DNA of 64,000 bases. It comes from Jackrogersella multiformis. Lineage: Eukaryota; Ascomycota; Sordariomycetes; Xylariales; Hypoxylaceae. A model generated the notes under the pieces. The model made no database searches, was not told where the DNA came from, and saw nothing but the letters and a program-made list of their open reading frames with translations. This document shows, one piece after another, positions 47,377 to 57,926 of the stretch (within the stretch, counting starts at the first letter, position 1; each line of letters starts with the position of its first letter). Where the stretch lies: contig CADCXD010000011.1 in assembly GCA_902806575.1 (NCBI GenBank), positions 2,914,001-2,978,000 on the forward strand. Reading direction: 5' to 3'. Made by a program: the position numbers and the translations under genes.

Positions 47377-48432
47377 ATGCCTTGCAGGCTAGCAATAACG
47401 TCCATGTCCCTCGGACGCTGCTTTGCGGGCCATTCGCTCGTGCATAAACTGGACATGGCTCGGCTATACGGCTACGGAGGTATCGAGCTCTTCTACGAGG
47501 ACCTCCTTCACGTCGCGCAGCAGCTGCCAGGAGATGTCACGATAGACAACGAACTCGAGGCGGCTCGCATCATCCGCAGGCTCTGCCAAGAGAGAGGGCT
47601 CGAAATCGTATGCCTCCAGCCGTTTGCGCACTATGAGGGATTGCTAGACCGTCGGGCGCACCTCGAGCGCCTGGAACAGCTGTCGTTTTGGTTCCAGCTG
47701 GCGCGAGCCTTGGGCACGGACATGGTCCAGATCCCGTCTAACTTCCTGCCGCCCTCCGAACTCTCCGAAGACCCCCGTGTCGCCGTCGAAGACCTAAGGA
47801 AGGTGGCCGATATGGGCCTCCGGCAACAGCCGCCGATCCGGTTCGTATACGAAGCCTTATGCTGGGGTACCCGCTGCGACCTATGGGAGCAGAGCTGGGA
47901 GGTGGTACGAGCCGTCGACCGACCGAACTTCGGACTCTGCCTCGACACGTTCAACATCGCCGGCCGCATCTACGCCGACCCTCGCTCGTCGACCGGCCGC
48001 ACCCCGAACTGCGATCAAGCGGTGAGGGAGTCCATGGCCCGCCTCATGGCTGCCGTGGATACCCGCAAGGTGTTCTACGTACAAGTGGTCGATGCCGAGC
48101 GGCTGGTCGAACCGCTGGTGCAAGGCCACGAATTCTACGATGCCGAACAGCCGGCCAGGATGAGCTGGTCTCGGAACTGCAGACTCTTCTACGGCGAGAA
48201 CGACCGCGGCGCGTACCTACCGGTAGCCGAAATAGCGCGGGTCATATTCAAGGGGCTCGGGTTCGAAGGCTGGGTGAGCATGGAGCTCTTCAACCGAAGA
48301 ATGTCGGATGCGGACGAGGTGGTGCCCCGAGAGCTGGCAAGCCGAGGCGCCGCCGCTTGGGCGAAGCTGGTCAGTGACATGAAGCTGAGAGTCGACGTCC
48401 CTATTTCCGGAAGGGTTGCTGCGTCGCTATGA
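47377..48432 (+). CDS. qa-4: 3-dehydroshikimate dehydratase
   Basis: This intron-free gene encodes 351 aa, the size of Neurospora QA-4. The N-terminus MPCRLAITSMSLGRCFAGHS and the blocks GYGGIELFYEDL, VCLQPFAHYEGL and VQIPSNFLPP match the family. Metal-binding TIM-barrel positions are seen in FVYEALCW (Glu), LCLDTFNI (Asp), VFYVQVVDAER (Gln) and WVSMELFNRR (Glu). The enzyme dehydrates 3-dehydroshikimate to protocatechuate in cytosolic quinate/shikimate catabolism, with Mg2+ or similar. None of the other qa genes is adjacent, so this copy stands apart from a qa cluster within this window. Confidence 0.95.
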   Translation: MPCRLAITSMSLGRCFAGHSLVHKLDMARLYGYGGIELFYEDLLHVAQQLPGDVTIDNELEAARIIRRLCQERGLEIVCLQPFAHYEGLLDRRAHLERLEQLSFWFQLARALGTDMVQIPSNFLPPSELSEDPRVAVEDLRKVADMGLRQQPPIRFVYEALCWGTRCDLWEQSWEVVRAVDRPNFGLCLDTFNIAGRIYADPRSSTGRTPNCDQAVRESMARLMAAVDTRKVFYVQVVDAERLVEPLVQGHEFYDAEQPARMSWSRNCRLFYGENDRGAYLPVAEIARVIFKGLGFEGWVSMELFNRRMSDADEVVPRELASRGAAAWAKLVSDMKLRVDVPISGRVAASL

Positions 48433-49030
48433 CCGATCATACTAAGGAGGAGTATGCAGGCTGAAAGCTGGAGGGGAAGACGTTGAATCGAGCCTCAGAC
48501 GAGTACGTCTAGGGACTTATTACCTAGATACCTACTAGTTCCGAAGTCTTTATTTCTAAGGATTAGGCATATAAATATTGCACTCGAGTACCTATTATCG
48601 AAAAGCTTCGAATGCTTGTATATGCTGTGTCTGAAGCTTTTCGATTCCACAAATCGGGGGTTTGATCACATTTCACATTTTAGACATGATGGTATTATCG
48701 AACAGGTAGGTTAGGTAGGTACCTAGGTACCTAAGGTATGGTTGGTATCTTACACCCTATTAGCGCTATTGGTATTATCTCGCTGCCCAGGTGGTACCTC
48801 AATTCTTCCAACCTACCGGGATTGGAGTGGGCCAACATTAGCTTGTACAGTGGGCCTCACGTACCCCGCAGTGTCATTTGGAGTAGGTACCTACACTAGG
48901 TACAGTTCTAGTTACTCCGCATGACTCTCTGAATACCTGGGTACGATACATTAAACATTTCATATCGTAGCTGGGTATTCGAGAACCTTGAAAGAAGTCG
49001 GTATGATGAACGGCAACGGCAAAGATAAAT
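48433..49030. other. Convergent 3' region of qa-4 and JIP5
   Basis: No gene is seen. A GAAGCTTTTCG-type inverted repeat lies around 48600-48645 (AAAAGCTTCGAATGC pairing with TGAAGCTTTTCG). A palindromic CCTAGG cluster lies at 48704-48738. Confidence 0.5.
48704..48738. repeat. Palindromic CCTAGGTACC cluster
   Basis: GGTAGGTTAGGTAGG is followed by TACCTAGGTACCTAAGG. It is another clean copy of the dispersed motif. Confidence 0.7.
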
Positions 49031-50394
49031 CTAATCTAGGCCTCTGAAGCGTAAGACCCCGTGAGCTCCGTGAGGCCCGAGATCGACGTTTACTTTCCCT
49101 CTTCTTTTCTTTTCGCTATGCCTTCCCCCCTCGTCGCTATCGGATTCATCTTCGTCTGAATCTCTGTTTGGTCGACGCTTGGTCTTCCCGTTGGTTGTGC
49201 TGCCTTCGTTCTCGTCTTCGCTATCGTCATCGTCCGACTCGTCCGCCTCGCTGCTCTCATCGTCTTGATCAGGACCTTGTAAATATGATTGTTCCCATAT
49301 CTTGACCGTCTGCCCTCCGCCGCTGATCATCCGGCCTTGACAGTCGAAATCGATACCGACAACGGCCTCGATGTCGTCGTGACGCAGACCTCCTTCGACT
49401 TCTCGCTTCGTCAGGTCGACGATGCGCAAGCTACCATCCCCTACGCCGACGACCACCTTTTTCCCTCTCGCGACGTCGCCAGGGATCTGCACGATGCAGT
49501 CGAGGCTCTCGCCGCCTCCCTTCCCGGAGTCGACGACGACGCGATCCTGCTGATCGTCCCAGGCTCCCTTGTCCCACAGCGTCAGGACTCCACTGCCGGT
49601 GCCTACGGCCACCACTCCGTTGTCTCGATTCTTCTTGGGTCCAATGCCCGGGATGAACGCCGCGCACAGAAGCTCGTCCTCCTGGTCGTCGCTACGCACT
49701 AGGACACCCCGTCGCAGGTCCGTAACGGCAAGGGTCGTGCCGCCGGTTGAGATCCACTGTTTACTGTAGCCGCTCGTACTCTCGGCGGAAGGCGGAAGCG
49801 GAGTGATGCTCGACACGAAGTCGTCGTGGGGGAAGTGGGTCTGCTGCGGCTTCGACGCCGCGAGCGCGCCGTCTCGTAGGTCGAGGAGGTGCAGAGCACC
49901 CGAGTCGCAGGCGAGCAGCAGCGTCTGAGGTGAAAGGACACGAAGCAGAGAAGGGGAATCCGGGATCGACCTAGTCGACGGGATGGCGATTTTAGATGCG
50001 ACTTGGCCAGTCGTCGGGGAGAAGTGCTTGAGGAGGTAATCGGTGCCAGCCGAGTATAAAGCTATTGATTCCAAGCGCGCGTTAGGTTTTCGTGGATAGA
50101 TTCATACGATACATAGGAAGACCCATTGGACTTACCAGATCCGTCGTCGCTAAATGCTAAAGTACGGCAGCTGCCCTTATGTCTCCTAGTTCGCCATACG
50201 GTCTCGATGGTAGCTTTACCGTCGGACAGAACACTAACGTCGGCATCATCTTCGGAAGAACGGTCGGCGGAAGGTAAGCGAAAGCATTGAACGTGTCCGG
50301 TCGAGAGGCCGACTCCTAAGAGAGGTTCCGTTGGATGCAAGGCCTGAGCGAAGAGCTCGGCGCTAAGAGGTAACGTGCAGAGATTTTCGAACAT
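49031..50394 (-). CDS. JIP5: WD-repeat protein JIP5 (ribosome biogenesis)
   Basis: Exons 50394-50136 and 50061-49031 give 429 aa, the usual JIP5/WDR55 length. The start MFENLCTLPLSAELFAQALH is typical. The single intron joins LAFSDDGSALYSAGTD, a WD-repeat strand. Several further WD-like repeats follow (CDSGALHLLDLRDG, VGTGSGVLTLWDKG, GVGDGSLRIVDL, SGGGQTVKIWEQ). The tail is a long acidic stretch and then basic (SEKKRRGKVNVDLG), as in nucleolar proteins. Yeast Jip5 acts in late pre-60S maturation; a nucleolar role here is inferred by homology. Confidence 0.92.
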
Positions 50395-50973
50395 GATGGG
50401 TTGACGTTGAATTGACGGGTGGAATGACGTATATTTCTTAGATCAGATATTAAAAAATTTGCCTAAGAATTCATTCCATCATGCTTTGACACTAACAGAT
50501 TTTTATAATATAAAAGTCCGGGACTAAGAAGAAAAAAGAAAAAAAAAAAAAGGTTGAAAGTGATTGATACCGGTACCTGGTCTACCTACCTGGTAGCTAT
50601 CCGATCCGATAGAAACATAACATGGGGGACGTGACCTCGGGAATGGCTTATCGGGCTTATCTTTAGAATAAAAAACCAACCACACAGCCACCATTAGGTA
50701 GGTAATTGTATGCACTTAAAATACAACTCTCTTAAGTACCTAAATCTATTATTATAGTTTTAGCGGGGTTACCATTAGGGCGGATGGGCCCATCCGTCTA
50801 CGCCGCAACCGCGCATTAGCATGATTTTAATTCAAGTTCTATTTCTACTACATAATCCAAGGTTTTTACATAAAAGCCACTTAAGCATAACAAGTACATA
50901 GTAGGTAGTTATAGATACCTAGGTAGGCATCTTCGTCCCTTGACTAAATTCTCACAGATCCCATCGTATTCGA
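50395..50973. other. Intergenic region, no gene seen
   Basis: This is the JIP5 promoter side and the methyltransferase 3' flank. An A-rich tract lies near 50526-50552. No gene was recognised. Confidence 0.5.
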
Positions 50974-52466
50974 TCATCCAATGGGCCTCTGAGCGTACCA
51001 GAAAAAGTAATCTAGGTATATGTGAGCATTGGTTGTTCGTAATTCGTCCTGGGCGCCAATAAGAAACTCCTTCATCTGCTGTGGCGATTTCGAGAGCGCC
51101 GGGAAGATCCTAGGCGCGAGGGCGTCCATGAGATCCCCAAAAGCCGATTTCATATAAAGTCCGACTAAGCGGAGCCGCTTGGCCTGACTCTTAACGTTAG
51201 ATTACAGAGGCTAATGGTGTCCAGGGAGAAGTCTACAGCACCTTCGGCCAGATACCGATGGGGCATTTAAATCTTCTGCACTGTATGTTCACGAACCCGG
51301 TGTCTTTCAGCAAGTCATCCATGTCGTTGGCAATGGTCCATCTTATGCCACGCTTTGACAGCGCTTCAGCGCTCATCTCGTAGAACTCGGCGAGCAGTGA
51401 ATCCGCCGGCAACGTGCCGTCGTCGGTCTTCAAGATTCCGCCGAAATCCTGAACTTCGATCCACCCCCCCGGTTTCATATGGCTTTTCGACGACCCTTCT
51501 TTTAGCATTGGCGGCCGTGTTACAATCGATACGACCAGATGCTTACCTGAAGCTCTGTCTACATATCCCGAGCGGGTCTTGCATTGTCGGGAAGACCTGC
51601 CGGATGTGGACGAAATCCCACTCGTCTCCGTGAGCCCATTCGTCTTCAATATCGTCGACGATGAATCGAACGTTGCTAGGGACCCACGAAGGCTGGATAG
51701 GACTCAAATCGCACCCCACGACTTCGGCGCCAGGCAGCATATCGGCGACTACAACATTGAGCCTTAACATTCTAGACGAAGGACGATTCAGTTACCTTTC
51801 ATCGCGGCCTCGACTTACCTTCGATGGCCCAAGTTCCCGTTCCGGTACCCAGATCGATTATCTTCTGAGTGTGGTCGCCAACTGGTGCAAAAAAGTTCTT
51901 ACCCCTGAGATATTCATTAGTAGTGTAAACCTTAGGTCAAACGGCGGGCTCGTATTATACCTTGTAAGCTCCAGGATTGCCATGTGCTTCATGTCTTCTC
52001 TATTCTGTTCGGTTTCGTCGTTCGGAATAGGATCTAACCTCGCTCCGGGTCAGCGGTCGATGGCGAAGAAAATTTTAGCCCGCGGGTAGCTAGGTCTCTA
52101 AACCGTAAATATTCCTAATACCCACGGGACAAAGATGGGGGATAAAAAGCCGAACGAAGAAATAAAAGGAGGGCGCCTACATGTTCCGTACCGATACTTA
52201 TGATACTAGCATAGGAGAGTTAGTTAGGTAAACGGCACAGGCTTGTATCAGAACTATCTGGAATGTACTCTTCGGCCGTTCTCGTAGGCATGCCGGTATA
52301 TGGAAGAAGGAACACTTCCAAACCTGCTTAAGGACGAAGCATCAAAGTCGGATGTTTCAAACTCGCCATCCTGCACATCCTCAGGCCCAGCGACTGCGAT
52401 CTCACTGCCACTTCCTACCATCGTCTCCGAACCCCACTTGTCGTCGAGATCCCAGCTAGATTCCAT
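50974..52466 (-). CDS. LaeA-like (TAM-type) SAM-dependent methyltransferase
   Basis: Seven exons (52466-52269, 52205-52181, 52042-51961, 51904-51819, 51748-51547, 51482-51242, 51189-50974) give 349 aa with every phase consistent. The assembled protein shows ENGRRYHKYRYGT before the fold, motif I KIIDLGTGTGTWAIE, then EVVGCDLSPIQPSWVP, VRFIVDDIEDEW, the HMKPGGWIEVQDFG block and CPIGIWPK. The last exon ends in NAHIYLDYFFWYAQRPIG, the family's usual end. Exon 2 is only 25 nt (YHKYRYGT). Unspliced, the region looks like three broken frames, but it is a complete gene. LaeA-type proteins are nuclear regulators of secondary metabolism; many paralogues exist with unknown targets, so the precise role is open. 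Confidence 0.88.
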
Positions 52467-53597
52467 GACAGCCAAATTAAACTATTGACGACGTATTAAA
52501 AATCGAAGACGGCCAAGATGGTTAACAGCTAACGCCGAGTATTAGCAAATATGATCAAAAAGTGCTGAAATTCCTAAGTGGGAGGGGATACAAAAAAAAT
52601 ATGGTACTCTTTCAGACTTAAATTTTGTTCCAATCCCAAGAGGACCTCCAGGACAAACATGTGACCGTGTGTTTTTACAAGGGTCTGCACACTACACACA
52701 CATACCACATCACCTTGCATTGCAGAAGTCAAAATCGACTGCCGAGTAAAGGAGTGGAATAGCAACGGCGGTTACCATTTTTAGAAGTTTCCAAGGTTCT
52801 TACCGGTATCATGGTAACTTGCCGCATGCTGTGAATCCACGACCCGGCCGGCCGGGTTATACTACGTACTTGTGTATCTACCTACCTAGGTACCTAAGGT
52901 ACCTAATATGAAACACGTATACCTTGTTCAAGTTGCGCATGATGATGGACGTGAGAAGATACGGTTTATATCTTCATACAATTACCACCAGACGGAATCT
53001 ACCTGAGTACCTAGGTAGTGTGGGGTAGTAGAGCTGGCCAGAAACCCCTATTATTTACTGGTACTAATAATGCAATGAAGCCCGCGGCTATAATGGGCGA
53101 GTTTATTTAAAAAAAACCATAGGTATATTATATCCGAGATGCTATAATGCATCCATGTAGGTATTTTACAAAGTCAGTCAGTATTCTTGAATGTTTTTTC
53201 AGTTAGTTGCATATTAGCTACTATTCCATAATCCATAGTTCGATAAAAAGAGTGTGCTTATAAAGCAGATAACTACTAAAGTTCAACCCGCTCCTAATTA
53301 CCGTTGCCGTTACCGCATCTCTCTGGGCGTTAGGTAACTACGACTTAGGCCACCCACGCCGCTGCTTTCTACGTGTCTTTGATTACTAGGTACCTAGGTA
53401 CTTCCAGACACCTACATACCTTTGTAGAGTAGGTAGCTGCGATCCTGAAATTAGGAAAGATCTATTATTTATGACATAAATCTTTTTCTTAATAAAATTC
53501 AAGTTCTCCAACCTACCTAACCTAGGTACGCTTAGGTAGACAACAAATAATATTAGTTCGGTCCCATTCCAATTTCACACAACAATTCTCATCCAAC
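52467..53597. promoter_or_regulatory. Divergent intergenic region between methyltransferase and chitinase genes
   Basis: This 1.13-kb spacer holds both promoters. No gene is supported in it. A palindromic cluster lies at 52877-52905, with further copies at about 53008-53018, 53388-53402 and 53512-53529. Confidence 0.45.
52877..52905. repeat. Palindromic CCTAGGTACC cluster
   Basis: CTACCTACCTAGGTACC runs into TAAGGTACC, the same motif family as elsewhere. Confidence 0.7.
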
Positions 53598-54960
53598 ATG
53601 ACCACCGCGATCTTGCAAAAGACTCTCTCCACGTGGCTCTTGTTGGCTATCACTATGGCTTCAGCCGCGACGCCTCTGAGAAACATCATGTATCTCACAG
53701 GGTAGGCCGCGACTCGCAACGGACTTTTTCCTGATTTCTGACGGATAGATACTAGACAACACCCCGTGGCGCCTGACTTAACTCTTAGCTCATCTGTCAC
53801 TCATGTAGCCATGGCTTTTATGAGTCCTAATCTCTTCAATCGGGACCAAGTCGGTTCCGATTGGCCGTTGTTCATGCCGGTCAGTGAAGCTCGTTCCAAA
53901 TTCCATCCGGGGACGAAAATAATGGTTGCCATCGGCGGCTGGGGCGACTCGGTCGGTTTCGATGTTGCTGCCCGCACGGAGGAGTCTCAGACCAGATTCG
54001 CCCGCAACATAGCCTCCATGGTTCGTGATACAGGTGCTGATGGTCAGTTAGCCAGACACCCCCGACGCTGCTGCGCAGGTAAGGCGACTCTAAGCTAACG
54101 CTTCGCACGCTATAGGTGTCGATATAGATTGGGAGTATCCTGCGTAGGTCGTACTCTAGTCTTGGGCCGAGCGTCAGCAGTTTAGAGCGAAGCTGACGAT
54201 CCAAAGAGGCAATGGGGATGACTGGAAAAAGGTTCCCAATGAAGAGAGAGCCTGGGAAGTAGCCGCGTATCCAAAACTGCTCGCCCAAATCCGAAAAGCT
54301 TTAGGGGCGGGCAAGATCATGTCGGCGGCGGTGCCAGGTCTCCCGCGAGATATGCTGGCCTTCAAGCCCGAGACTGTCCCCCAGATCATGGAATCTCTCG
54401 ACTTCTTGAATGTCATGTCGTACGACCTAATGAACCGCCGCGACAACATAACCAAACACCACACGGGCGTCCAGGCTAGTTTGGAATCAGTACATGCTTA
54501 CGTGACCAACGGTGCCGCGCGCGAGAAGATTAACTTGGGCTTCGCCTTTTACGCCAAGTATTTTCGAACCGAGCGTACGCCGTGCGCCGGGAATCCTATC
54601 GGCTGTCCTACGGGCTTGCTGGAGGACCCGCAGACCGGTGCCGACCTCGGTCGAGCCGGTTCCTTTTCGTGGCGCGATGATGTACCTCGAAATGTCAAGA
54701 CGTCATTCGACAAGGCCATAGCGGAGGGGTGTTACGACGAAGTTGGCGGTGGCTACTACTACTGGGACGAGCAGGAGGCTATCTGGTGGACGTTTGACAC
54801 CCCGACAGCCATCGCTAAGAAGTTCCCTCTTATCGTTGGGAAGGAGAAGCTGGGCGGTGTGTTCGCGTGGGGGTTAGGCGAAGACGCGCCGAAATGGGAC
54901 CACCTCAAGGCGCTCGACGCCGGAGTGAAGAGCTTCTCCAGCAGAAAGGAAGAGCTATGA
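53598..54960 (+). CDS. Secreted chitinase, glycoside hydrolase family 18
   Basis: Exons 53598-53701, 53756-54042, 54116-54143 and 54207-54960 give 390 aa. A ~24-residue signal peptide (WLLLAITMASAA) precedes the barrel. The substrate-strand motif IMVAIGGWGDSVGF (GH18 SxGG-like) comes first. The catalytic DGVDIDWEYP is intact with the acid at Glu137. That motif is coded largely by the 28-nt exon 3. Then AAVPGLPRDM, NVMSYDLMNR, GFAFYAKYF and GGVFAWGLGEDAP follow the fungal class V pattern. There is no chitin-binding module. It would hydrolyse chitin outside the cell, for wall remodelling, nutrition or mycoparasitism. It converges with the GDPD gene. Confidence 0.92.
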
Positions 54961-55288
54961 TATCGCCGAGGTTTTGCTAATGAATCGAATCCCCATCCTA
55001 GAGTAGTATGGATACGCTTTCCTGTTTACATATATAGACGACAAGAGCTCTATGCCGATAAAACCGGCCGGGATGTCAAGGCGTATTATTGGGAGGCACG
55101 AGATTTCATCCTCACGGCTTTACACGCGTATATTTGCTAAATGTGAAACTATGCGCTTGTGCTTAAATTCTTTTCCCGGACTACTTCTGTACATGCGACT
55201 GTACGCAGTCTTTTTAAAACATCTAACCAGATGCTTTATCGACCTGATACATTTCTCCCAATATATAGACAAGCATGCTTTTCTAATT
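54961..55288. other. Convergent 3' region of chitinase and GDPD genes
   Basis: No gene is seen in this short AT-richer spacer. Confidence 0.5.
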
Positions 55289-56554
55289 TCAGACAAGACC
55301 AAAGCAATTGGCGTAATACGTAACGGTAGCCGACCAATCCGAGAAGATGCCCAGGACCCCGACCTGCCGCGCCAAGACGTCGACGAGCCTATACATGTCG
55401 CCATCTACGTGCGTGCCGTTGGCGATAGTCGAGTAGTAGTAATCGCCGGCGGCTGCGGCTTGAGCTAGCGGCCCCGAGCGCTCGAGGGACCACGTGATGA
55501 TATCGAGCCCCAGATCTCGCGCCGTCGTCGCGTACGAAGAAGGGAGGTACTCGCCGTTCTCGCCGAGCGCGACGAGGTACTGAAGCGGCGGCGCTACGAT
55601 CCGCACCCCGGCTTCCTTGTAGAAGGACAAGTTAGCGACGGCGGCCGGGAACGTCTCCGGCAGGTCGCCGCTCTCGTCGAGCAGCACGGCCTGCCTGCCG
55701 AACGCCGGGTCGGCGCGGAGCCAGTACGCTACGTCGGAGAAAGAAAAGCTCTGCAGCCAGACGCGCGACGGACCGATCCTCGCAGCCTTATACTCCTCGA
55801 TGACCTGCTGCGCGTATAGCTCTTGCGTGTAATCGCCGTCGAAGGGCATCGGCACGCGCGGCTGCTTGAGCTCGGTGGTGAAGTCCCGACCGTGCGAGTC
55901 GACGAGCTCGATAAATTCCTTGTGCGAGAGGACCGAGCCGCAGGTCGCGTACAGATCGGTCCGCCACGCGGGCGTCCCGTGCAGGAAGTCCTCAGGGGTG
56001 GCCGCCGAAGCGTTAGAGCCGTCCATCTTCCCGCAGAGGGACTTGAACTCGGCTAGCGTGATATCGCTCGTGCAGCAGTACGCCGACGCGGCCGTGCCGT
56101 TTCCCGCCGGTGCGAAGGGAGTCGTGCACTTGGCGCCTAGGTCGGTCGCGACGATGTTGGTCGTCGTGTGCAAGTCGCACTGGTCGTGCCGGCACACGAG
56201 CTCGCGGTCGCTAGTGAAGGCGACGTCGCACTCGAGGATACCGGCGCCCATGCGCATGCCCGCCTCGACGGATTCGCGCGTCTCCTCGGGAAACTGCAGG
56301 CAGGCGCCGCCACGGTGGCCGATGCTGAACTTGGACGGCCGCGCCACTACGTCGGAGCACGCGGAGAGCTTGTCCTTCAGCCAGCCTTCGCCCATGCTGC
56401 TCACCAGGTATTGCGGACGCGGGCCGAGCTCGGCATTCCGGAAATGCTGCTGGGCCGAGTATTTGGTCTTCCACCATTCCGGCGCCTTCGGTAGGGCAGA
56501 CACCTCGACCACGGCGAGGCCGGCGACGAGGATGGAAGCTGCTTGAAGGTACAT
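55289..56554 (-). CDS. Secreted glycerophosphodiester phosphodiesterase
   Basis: This intron-free gene encodes 421 aa with an N-terminal signal (MYLQAASILVAGLAVVEVSA). The GDPD catalytic set is visible: HRGGACLQFPEETRES (His-Arg and Glu), ILECDVAFTSDRELVCRHD (Glu, Asp and the second His) and FTTELKQPR. WLQSFSFSDVAYW and DIITWSLERSGPL match later barrel strands. Several Cys suggest disulfides, as in extracellular forms. It would cleave glycerophosphodiesters to glycerol-3-phosphate and an alcohol, a phosphate or lipid salvage role. The base composition is much more GC-rich than its surroundings. Confidence 0.93.
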   Translation of the reverse strand: MYLQAASILVAGLAVVEVSALPKAPEWWKTKYSAQQHFRNAELGPRPQYLVSSMGEGWLKDKLSACSDVVARPSKFSIGHRGGACLQFPEETRESVEAGMRMGAGILECDVAFTSDRELVCRHDQCDLHTTTNIVATDLGAKCTTPFAPAGNGTAASAYCCTSDITLAEFKSLCGKMDGSNASAATPEDFLHGTPAWRTDLYATCGSVLSHKEFIELVDSHGRDFTTELKQPRVPMPFDGDYTQELYAQQVIEEYKAARIGPSRVWLQSFSFSDVAYWLRADPAFGRQAVLLDESGDLPETFPAAVANLSFYKEAGVRIVAPPLQYLVALGENGEYLPSSYATTARDLGLDIITWSLERSGPLAQAAAAGDYYYSTIANGTHVDGDMYRLVDVLARQVGVLGIFSDWSATVTYYANCFGLV

Positions 56555-57926
56555 GGCGACCCAATTAATGTATGGCCGATGGGAAGAAACGGGGAGTGGA
56601 GAAGGCTTGACGCAAGGATATATTGTATCGAGACATCGGCAAGATCAGAGAGCCGAGGGGAAGGCTTCTTTATCAGGTTTCCAACTTTGACGGCCACGCA
56701 AATTTAGCTAAGCCCAGCGATAAGAGATCGACAGTAGCTGAAATGATACCTTGGTAAATTCCGAATAGACCCTGTATGCTTCGGACCATTGCCCAATGAG
56801 AATAAGCACAACCGCGACTTGGCAGGTGAACTTCCTTACCTACCTACCTACCTAAGGTATGTAGTTATTACTTGGTTTCTGTTTTTGCTTTTGTCGCGGC
56901 GCCATCATGTTCCTCGTAGATAAGTTGTGATTCGTGAATATTCTTAACGGTCCACTGCATTTAGTCTACTAGGTATCAAATGGTCCTTGTTACTATACAT
57001 CTTGATTGTACGAAGCAGGGTATTACGACCTTTCCCATCCTGTAGGTAGCTAGGGTAGCAAAGGTTCGATAACGGGATGGTTTAACTCGTTTATATTAGA
57101 CTCGGTGTGAAAGCACGTGGGGTCCCGATATTAACGAACCGTGCTGCAACGTCACGATACCATTTGCTAGGCGGGAACGAGAGTGTTCCGGGCAGCTGGG
57201 GTAGCCATTCAGCCATTCACCAGATTCCTTTGAACGAGTTCAAGAAGTCAATCGTCAGGGCCATCACGTTGGCAAATTCGAAGATGAGGGTTATAAGGAC
57301 ATAAACCGAGAAAGAATAAACAAAGGACTTGGCCGAGAGCAAAGTCCATCCAATCAATTACGTCGACTACTAGCGGGTAGAGCGTAGAGCGGCCGATAAT
57401 AGCGACGAATCCAGGTAGGTCCCTAGGTAACCAAGCAAATATTGTAAGAATTCCTAAGCTATACTCGGAGGTTAACAATGTTAATGTGTACAGGCTCGCC
57501 ATATTTTCCTTTCTATTACGGTATCAATATCTAGGCAGTGAGTCAAACCTGATCCGAATCGACTTCTAGCAGATTACTATGACATGTTATTATATAAACC
57601 GTAGTTTTGAAATGAGACGTGCAGAGAATTCTGTAAATCGATGTCAACTTGTCTTCGTGAGATTGAGTCAGTCCAATATATCGTCGATCAATCCACCTTA
57701 GTCAAGTTAAGGCGTCACTCTCTTTATCTAGGATGAATTCTGCGAGGGTTATTATTTTAGCCTTTGAATTCGGTGTATTCATTAAATAATTTGCTAGGCA
57801 TACCTTGATTATTTTCACAACCGCTTGCATGATCGTCTGAATACTTACCATCCCTAGGTAGGTATATGACGGGTAGTAACAGAGGGAATTTAACGAGCCT
57901 TTGACGAGGCATCGCTCTCGGATATA
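56555..57926. other. Intergenic region, no gene seen
   Basis: This is the GDPD promoter side. Scattered CCTACC/CCTAGG motif copies lie at about 56836-56856 and 57857-57866. No coding frame has support. Confidence 0.5.

Noticed and set aside
47859..48377. 172-codon open frame overlapping qa-4 in another frame
   Set aside because: Arginine-rich shadow of a GC-rich coding sequence.
51233..52475. Methyltransferase as a pseudogene with three broken frames
   Set aside because: Seven exons with good splice signals give one complete in-phase LaeA-like protein.
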